A stretch of 44,284 nucleotides of DNA, taken from assembly GCA_023375785.1 (NCBI GenBank), contig SZWC01008659.1, positions 62,694 to 106,977 on the forward strand, read 5' to 3'. The DNA is from Penium margaritaceum. Its lineage: Eukaryota > Streptophyta > Zygnematophyceae > Desmidiales > Peniaceae. The stretch's first letter is position 1. Each line of letters opens with the position of its first letter. A program made the position numbers and the translations under genes. The notes below the pieces were generated by a model that worked only from the letters and a program-made list of their open reading frames with translations, made no database searches and was not told where the DNA came from. Positions 38,679 to 44,284 of the stretch are shown one piece after another.

Positions 38679-38965
38679 ATCTTCTTGCCATTGACCGCTG
38701 TACTGAGGTGCCCATCCTTTTCTGGCATACTCGGGGCCTCGACTGAGTTTCAGGGGCATCTGGGCCATTTTCCGTTTTTTGGAAAGTTGGCTTCCGGTCG
38801 AGCTTGCCTCCGCTTGCTTGTGGCTGTACGGGGCGAGGAGGAGGAGGAGTGAGCGAGCGATGAAGCACGGTGTGCTCCACATGCCAGGGGTTTGTTTCGC
38901 TTGTTGCTTCATGTGGCGTTCCAAACACACCACGCGAGGATTTCTTTCACCCTCTTGGCGAGTAG
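38679..38965 (-). other. flank between TRIM and chromovirus, uncharacterised
   Basis: About 290 bp continuing the sequence interrupted by the TRIM. A minus-strand frame is open here (KLDRKPTFQKTENGPDAP) but I do not recognise it. It may be gag of the minus-strand copia relic. Confidence 0.4.
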
Positions 38966-39449
38966 TGTAACGGTGACACGACCCGCCAAGGGGCAATCTC
39001 GATGATGGACCCCCGACAACGAGTGCGGTCAACGGGAGAGCCCGGAATGGTGACTGCAACCGTGCGACGGTCGCAGTACTGCAGGTGCCCTGCGCAACAA
39101 GGCGAAGACATCCACCACTGGGAGGCGTTGAGCTAAAGCGGCGCCTAGCCGAGAGACACGACGGACCGTGGATCTGGACGACCAAAGACCGATAACTTCT
39201 TGCACTAGGCATTGGGTGCAAGTAGGGCACTGGATTCAGGTGCAAGTAGCTTGTTATAGCAGGCTAGGAAAGCAATAGACCAGGGCCAAGACAGGCCGTC
39301 GGAACAATATAAAACCCTTGTACTCTGTTCATTGAAATCAACTCATATTCTCCAGCTCTGGCTTCCAGACTTCTTCAATTCTATCTTTCCGCTGCGACTG
39401 TGCTCTCCACACACTAAAACTTAATCTCTAGAGAGCACACACTCTCACA
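38966..39449 (+). repeat. 5' LTR of chromovirus
   Basis: Starts TGTAACGGTGACACG and ends CTCTCACA two bases before the PBS. It has a TATA box at 39308-39314, leaving about 135 bp of R/U5. The partner LTR is not in the window, so the left end is set from the TGTAACGG start and the PBS distance. Confidence 0.75.
39308..39314 (+). promoter_or_regulatory. TATA box in chromovirus LTR
   Basis: TATAAAA in the context ACAATATAAAACCC, at a normal place for an LTR promoter. Transcription would be expected to start about 30 bp downstream. Confidence 0.65.
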
Positions 39450-39451
39450 TC

Positions 39452-39469
39452 TGGTATTAGAGCCAGAGC
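39452..39469 (+). promoter_or_regulatory. primer-binding site of chromovirus
   Basis: TGGTATTAGAGCCAGAGC matches the initiator tRNA-Met complement at 16 of 18 positions and starts two bases after the LTR. Confidence 0.88.
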
Positions 39470-39789
39470 CACGCATTGGGCAGAAGGACTGCCGGAGCTC
39501 GCTAAACTTGAAGGAGCAAAGGCACAGACTACGCCGGACAACATCGAGGCTCAACAAGAGGGAGATTGCTGGACCAGACTGCAAAGCCAACGCATGAGCC
39601 AACCTCAGGAATTCATTTTATGTTTCCACAGCCGTGCGTGCGTGGGAGATGACGGGTGACTCCCACGTACTTCGAAGACGTCGGATTTTTTTCTCAGACT
39701 CCTGAATTGCTGCCAATTTTTTTTATTACTGCGAAAGCATTACCTGGTTTTTTCTAAAGATCTCCAACTGCTAAAAGTCATCAAGAACC

Positions 39790-40690
39790 AAGGAGCAGGC
39801 CCTGCATCAGATCGTAGAGCAGCTGGGAGCCCTCAAGCTGGAGAATGAGCGGCTCAATCGGCAGATGACTGACCTACGGGATGGAACTAACATTGGACGG
39901 ATTCGGGCGGCCTGGTCAAAGACTCTGCCACGACCAAAGTCAAAGGCTCCGTAACCGTTCAATCCCTCAGTTAAGGGAGCAAGGGTGTGGACCTGGTTGT
40001 TCACGATGAACAACTACTTTGGAGCTTTGGGTCACCCTCCAAGGGATGATGCTGTGCATGTGTCATTAGCAGTGACACTGCTACACGGAGAAGCTTTGGA
40101 GTGGTCGAGTCACCTGAATGTGCTAGCCTCTGAAGATGGAGGTGGGAATGCAGCTGTGTAACATGCCGTGTTGTGGCAGCCCGGCGCGGAGCAAGCTGAA
40201 GCTCACGTGCTGACGACATGGGAGGAGTTTGAGCAAGCCATCAGGGATCGGTACAATCTCGTGAACGCCTCCATGGTTGCACACAACAAGCTCAAGCAAC
40301 TGAAGTAGATCGGCTCAGTGCAGGAGTACACACGCCGTTTCTTCGCATTGTACTTGGAGATTGACGACATGAGCAAGTCGGAGATGGCGGAAAAATACCA
40401 CAACGGCTTGAAGGCGGATATTCAGCACGTGCTGGCACTAAGTGGAATCACAGAGTTCCAAGCAATAGTGGCCACTACTTAGCGTGTTGACGTGCTACGG
40501 TACCATTGAGGGGGTTTTCGTGAGAAGCAAGAGAATTTCCAATGTCAAGCACAACACCAACAAGGTGACCCTTTGAGGATCAACGCAATGCAAGGAAACC
40601 AGCAGCAGAGCAAGTCGCGTGGTGGGAACTGTTGGATCTGCAGGAAGTCAGGGCACTAGAAGAAAGACTGCAAGAAGAAGTAGCAAGGAA
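39790..40690 (+). pseudogene. chromovirus gag
   Basis: Begins with a coiled-coil-like segment (IVEQLGALKLENERLNRQM, about 39810-39870). A retrotransposon gag domain follows: PPRDDAVHVSLAVTLLHGEA, LEWSSHL, TWEEFEQAIRDRYN, LKQLK*IGSVQEYTRRFFAL and EKYHNGLKADIQHVL. The zinc knuckle CX2CX4HX4C is at 40630-40671 (CWICRKSGH, stop, KKDC), with all four ligands present and a TAG right after the His. Other stops are at Gln/Trp-like positions near 40159, 40306 and 40480. Confidence 0.88.
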
Positions 40691-41530
40691 ACAGAAACCA
40701 GCAGTGAGTGGCGGTCGGCCAACTGCTGGGAAATCTTTGTCCGCATCTGCAAACACCAGTCTCAAAAGTCCTTCGACAACTAGGGAGCTGCAGAGTGTAT
40801 TGCTGCGAAGCGAAGGGTGCGGGAGCGTTCCTGGAATCCTCCTGAAAGCCGAAGTTTTATTGGCTGGTTCTGCAGACGGCGAGGGGCGCAACACTCGCCG
40901 ACAGATAAAGGAATTGCTAGATTGCAGCGCGTCGCAGTCATTCTTTAGTGACGAGCTCACAGAAAGGTTGAGGCTTGCACGGCTACCTGGGAAACCAACT
41001 AAGGCCAAGTTGGTGCAAGGGGAGCTGGAGTGCGGGTTGCCTCTAAAGCCTTTGAAGGTTTGTTTGGACAAGCTGTCCTGTGAGGCTAACTTTTGCACGT
41101 GCTCGATGGATACCTATGTCACCATTCTGTGGCGTGACTGGTTGCACGTGTAGAATCCCGTTGTGGATTGGGAGTGCAGCCAGGAGAAAGTGAAGAAATA
41201 CAAAGAGCAAATCATTTTGGCATTGTGGGCAAAGGAGAATGACTCCAAGGCAAGAAAAGTGCCGCAATTGAGTCACGTGTAACTAAAGCGCTGTCAGCGC
41301 AAGGGGAATAAAGTGTACCTTGTGTGGATGTGGCAGAAGGAAGTAGGTGAAGAGGGATAAGTGTTGGCAGTAGAGGGAAAGCACTAAGGAGGAGAGGAAC
41401 AAAAAGCACCAATGGCAGAGTTGTCCGAAGGCGTCAAGGGAGCATTGGATAGCTATAGTGATGTGTTTCCTGTTGAGTTGCCAAAGGGTTTACCACCAAA
41501 GCGGGACATCGGCTCCATACTTGAGGTGGT
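40691..41530 (+). other. chromovirus protease/spacer region, poorly resolved
   Basis: Two frames carry polyprotein pieces: one to about 41150 (ELTERLRLARLPGKPTKAKL, CGLPLKPLKV) resembles the retroviral-protease-like fold region after a decayed D-[ST]-G ('LLDCSASQSFFSDEL', where Cys replaces the expected Ser/Thr and Ser the Gly). Another, from 41412, gives ELSEGVKGALDSYSDVFPVE and LPKGLPP, the standard lead-in to gypsy RT. The active-site assignment near 40917-40935 is likely but decayed. Confidence 0.6.
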
Positions 41531-42420
41531 TCCTTGAGCAACTCCAATGGTGTGGGCTCCTTATTACATGAGCGATAATGAGTTGGGTGAGGTGAAGAAG
41601 CAGTTGGAGGAGCTGATGGAGCACGGGTTTATCAGGCCTTCGGTGTTACCCTACGTTGCACCAGTCCTCTTTGTAAAGAAGAAGATAGGAGATCTGTGGA
41701 TGTATGTGGACTATTGCACACTGAACAATCTAACGATCAAGAACTGGTACTCGCTACCAAGGATCGAGGAGTTGTTTGACCAGCTGAGGGCAGCACACTG
41801 CTTCAGCAAGATTGACTTGCACTCTGGGTATCATCAGATTTGGATTGCAGAGCATGATGTGGGGAAGACGGCGTTTCGGACACGGTACGGCCATTTTGAG
41901 TACCTCGTGATGTCGTTTGGTTTGACCAACGCTCCTGCAACGTTCATGACCCTCATGAACAGGATCTTCCACCTCCATCTAGACCAGTTTGTGGTGGTGT
42001 TCCTGGACAACATCCTCATCTACTATCAGACTTTGGAAGAGCATCAGCAACAAATTTAGTAGGTGAAGGGACATTCTTCAGAAAGAGAAGTTTTTTGCTA
42101 AGCTCTCCAAGTGTGAGTTTGAGAAGAGAGAGGAGGATTTCCTTGGACACTTTGTAAGCGGCAAGGGTGCCCGCATGGACACAGAGAAGGTGGAAGCAGT
42201 GAAGCAATGGTCGACACAAAAGTACATGCGTGACATCCAGGTTTTCCTCGGGTTTGTCAACTACTGCCGGAATTTCATCCGAGGGTACGCAGAGAAGGGT
42301 GCCCCACTGACTCATCTGCCAAGGAAGGATCACCAGTGGGAACGAGACGAGCAAGATCACAAGATCTTCAAGGAGCTAAAGTTTGCAATATGTCATACTG
42401 GTTATGGTGCATCCCGATTC
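41531..42420 (+). pseudogene. chromovirus reverse transcriptase
   Basis: Clear gypsy [90 protein letters not shown] and TNAPATFM, then the active-site block [12 protein letters not shown]. The second catalytic Asp is Asn (AAC at 42009-42011). After stops and a frameshift near 42060 it continues FFAKLSKCEFEKREEDFLGH (in another frame), MDTEKVEAVKQW and VFLGFVNYCRNFIRGYAEKG, the thumb/connection. Apart from the D-to-N change and the frameshift it is well kept. Confidence 0.93.
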
Positions 42421-42830
42421 ATCTAAGGAGTATGTCATAGTGATGGATGCAAGCGACTACGCCATTGGGACAGTGTTGATGCAGGATAATGGAAAGGGCT
42501 CACAACTGATTGTGTTTGCGTCTCGTAAGCTATAAAGTGCGGAGCTGAACTACACAATCCATGAGAAGGAAATGCTGGCAGTGATCCATGCCTTCAAGCA
42601 CTGGAGTTGTTACCATAAGTCGCGGTGTTGCATGGTCTTCACGGATCATTACACCCTGAAGGACCTGAAGACGTAGCCAAACCTCAGTTGCTGGCAGAAT
42701 TGCTGGATGGAATTCTTGGAAGGAAGTTTTGACTACGAGACCGAGTACAAGCCTGGGAAGGTGAATCTCGCCGATCCTCTGTCAAGGAGGCCGGACTTGA
42801 GCCTCAACACCATCTCAGTGCTGATGGGAT
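42400..42830 (+). pseudogene. chromovirus RNase H
   Basis: KEYVIVMDASDYAIGTVLMQ carries the first Asp, ELNYTIHEKEMLAVIHAFKH the Glu, and CCMVFTDHYTLKDLKT the second Asp, so the three main catalytic residues are all present. It then runs into FDYETEYKPGKVNLADPLSR and RPDL. Stops occur near 42533 (KL*SAEL) and 42676 (KT*PNL). Confidence 0.9.
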
Positions 42831-42899
42831 CCCCAGTCATGCATAGCCTATTCAAGCACGGCTATGGCGTGGACAATGAGTTCACGAGTAGTGTGCTAT

Positions 42900-43890
42900 A
42901 AGAGGCCACGTGGGATGCACTCTATTGGCGAAGAGGGTACAGGCAGGGGACTGTCGTGCCGGACTATGCACCATTGAAGCAAATGCTACAAGAGGAGGCG
43001 CATGATACCCACTACTCGGGTCACTTCGGCTTCGACAAGACACTTGAAGCCTTGACACGCCAATACTCGTGGTCGTCAACGGCGATAGACTGCAAGAGGT
43101 TTGTGATTAGTTGTGATGTATGCCAACGCATCAAGGTGGAGAGGACCAAGCCACCTGAGGAGATGCAACCATTCCTTGTATAAGAGAGGCCATGGACAGA
43201 CATCTCGCTTGAATTCATCGGCAGTTTTCCTGTGACGCAACAGGATAACAACACGGTGTTGGTGGTGGTGGACCAGTTTTCCAAGATGGCACATTTCATC
43301 GCATGTCCTGAGAGCATCACGGCTGGTGGGACAGCTCAACTCATCCATAATCATGTCATCAAACCCCATGGAGTGCCTCAATCGGTGCTCTTAGATCACA
43401 GCACACACTTCACTTTGCAGTTGTGGAGAGATCTTATGGAAAATCTGGGCATGCGGGTACAGCTGACCATAGCATACCACCCACAGAGTGATGGGCAGAC
43501 GGAGCGCACAAACAAGACATTGGAGAAGCTCCTGCAGAGCATGGTCCCACCAAATGAAGAGGGTTGGGGGGAGAAGCTCGGAGTGGCAGAGTCGACCTAC
43601 AACTCAGCAGTGTCTGCATCAACAGGAAAGTCACCGTTTGAGGTGGTCTACGTCCACCAGCCCTTGAGCCCAGCTGCCCTTGCTACGGCATTATATCTTC
43701 CGGCGGTGCAACATATTGCTGATGTATTTGTCACCACTTGGGACGTGCTGCGGCAACGGCTGTTGAAGACATGGAAGCAGCAGAAGCAGCAGGCTGATAA
43801 GCATCGCTTTGCGGAGGATTTCCAAGTGGGAGATCAGGTGATGGTGAACTCTACTAACCTGCACCTGATGGGAGTGGGGTTTCCCAAGCT
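42900..43890 (+). pseudogene. chromovirus integrase
   Basis: Zinc-binding HHCC module: EEAHDTHYSGHFGFDKTLEA ... FVISCDVCQRIK. In the catalytic core the first acidic residue is Glu (SLEFIGSFP, codon 43211-43213) where Asp is usual. The second Asp is present (LLDHSTHF, 43394-43396), and so is the Glu (SDGQTERTNK, 43502-43504). A stop lies near 43181 (LV*ERPW). The C-terminal GDQVMVNSTNLHLMG block is intact, with a stop after KLKP at 43898 replacing a likely Arg/Lys before WVGPF. Confidence 0.92.
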
Positions 43891-44284
43891 AAAGCCGTGA
43901 TGGGTGGGTCCGTTCCGCATCTTGGAGAAGCGATCAAGCGTGTCCTACAAGATAGAGCTACCACCTCACTACACCATCCATTCACTGTTCCACATCTCTT
44001 TGCTTCATGCTTATCGCAACCCCAATGCCGTCTTCCAGGGTTGTGGGACAGATCCACCTTCTACTGTCCAGGTTGAAGGAAATGAGGAGTTGAGGTGGAG
44101 AAGATTCTAGCGGACCACCAAAGGGGACATCGGCATGAGTTTCTGGTGCAGTGGAAGGGGTACCCGGCGGAGCACAACTCTTAGGAGCCAGAGGCCAACT
44201 TCTATGTTGGGGGTACCAACACTATTCTCCAAGAGTACCTGGGGCGCACAGGGACGTCACGCCTCCGACGCGAGGCGGGGGGGG
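43891..44284 (+). pseudogene. chromovirus C-terminal linker and chromodomain
   Basis: WVGPFRILEKRSSVSYKIEL, LPPHYTIHSLFHISLLHAYR is the GPY/F-type module. After a frameshift, from 44092 the frame reads EVEKILADHQRGHRHEFLVQ then WKGYPAEHNS, stop (TAG 44182-44184), EPEANFY...ILQEYLG: a chromodomain of the 'ILVQWKGYP...TWEPE' type. The stop replaces the conserved Trp of WEPE, one of the aromatic residues in the methyl-lysine cage. Chromodomains of this kind steer integration to marked chromatin. Confidence 0.88.

Larger units (their letters stand above)
38966..44284 (+). mobile_element. Ty3/gypsy chromovirus, 3' end outside window
   Basis: 5' LTR, initiator-Met-type PBS, gag with zinc knuckle, protease region, RT, RNase H, integrase and a chromodomain in the order of chromoviruses. 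The reading is broken by scattered stops and several frameshifts, but every domain except the protease is easily recognised. The 3' LTR and the right target-site copy are beyond 44284. The left flank pentamer is AGTAG (38961-38965). Confidence 0.93.

Noticed and set aside
38595..39245. 216-codon minus-strand open frame
   Set aside because: It crosses the TRIM right LTR, its target duplication and the chromovirus LTR, so it cannot be an old gene.

Overview
This window is non-viral nuclear eukaryotic DNA made almost entirely of decayed transposable elements; I find no intact cellular gene. Several LTR elements prime from the 3' end of initiator tRNA-Met (TGGTATCAGAGCCAGGTT-type sites). There is a chromodomain Ty3/gypsy element, several Ty1/copia lineages and a BED/DUF659-type hAT transposase relic. 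This fits a streptophyte (plant or charophyte green alga) genome. A large, repeat-rich charophyte such as Chara is my guess, by inference only.

Layout, left to right. (1) 1-~3306: 3' part of a + strand copia relic (integrase end, Ser/Pro linker, RT, RNase H, putative 3' LTR). (2) 3307-8376: minus-strand Ty3/gypsy relic with diverged LTRs at both ends. (3) ~8470-~12070: + strand hAT relic with five lesions, a long acidic C-terminal tail and a candidate terminal inverted repeat. (4) 12396-22668: a non-autonomous (LARD-like) LTR element with a pyrimidine-rich internal region and no recognisable pol. Its 3' LTR is split by (5) 16155-22466, a minus-strand copia element (copia-1) with 581-bp LTRs and a TCTCC target duplication. 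(6) ~23330-23625: a Ty3/gypsy gag scrap. (7) ~24290-26045: a + strand copia scrap (gag, zinc knuckle, protease, integrase). (8) 26043-28734: about 0.7-kb segments repeated on either side of single N bases, probably an assembly artefact. (9) ~28838-31757, resuming at 38065: a minus-strand copia relic. It is interrupted by (10) 31758-38059, a + strand copia element of the same family as copia-1 (copia-2, TTCTA duplication), and by (11) 38270-38673, a 404-bp TRIM with 160/161-bp LTRs and an ACACC duplication. (12) 38966-44284: a + strand chromovirus (5' LTR, gag, pol, chromodomain) that runs off the right edge.

How the pieces relate: the layering gives a relative chronology. The LARD is older than copia-1, and the minus copia relic is older than copia-2 and the TRIM. 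Copia-1 and copia-2 are homologous, lie about 9 kb apart and face opposite ways. All polyproteins carry stops and/or frameshifts, so nothing here looks able to move on its own. Terminal repeats, primer sites and LTR hairpins are better preserved than the coding parts. Many visible changes between copies are CpG-type or other G:C to A:T transitions, as expected of methylated, silenced repeats. Boundaries with matching target duplications are firm. Domain edges inside relics are approximate because they were read by eye across frameshifts.
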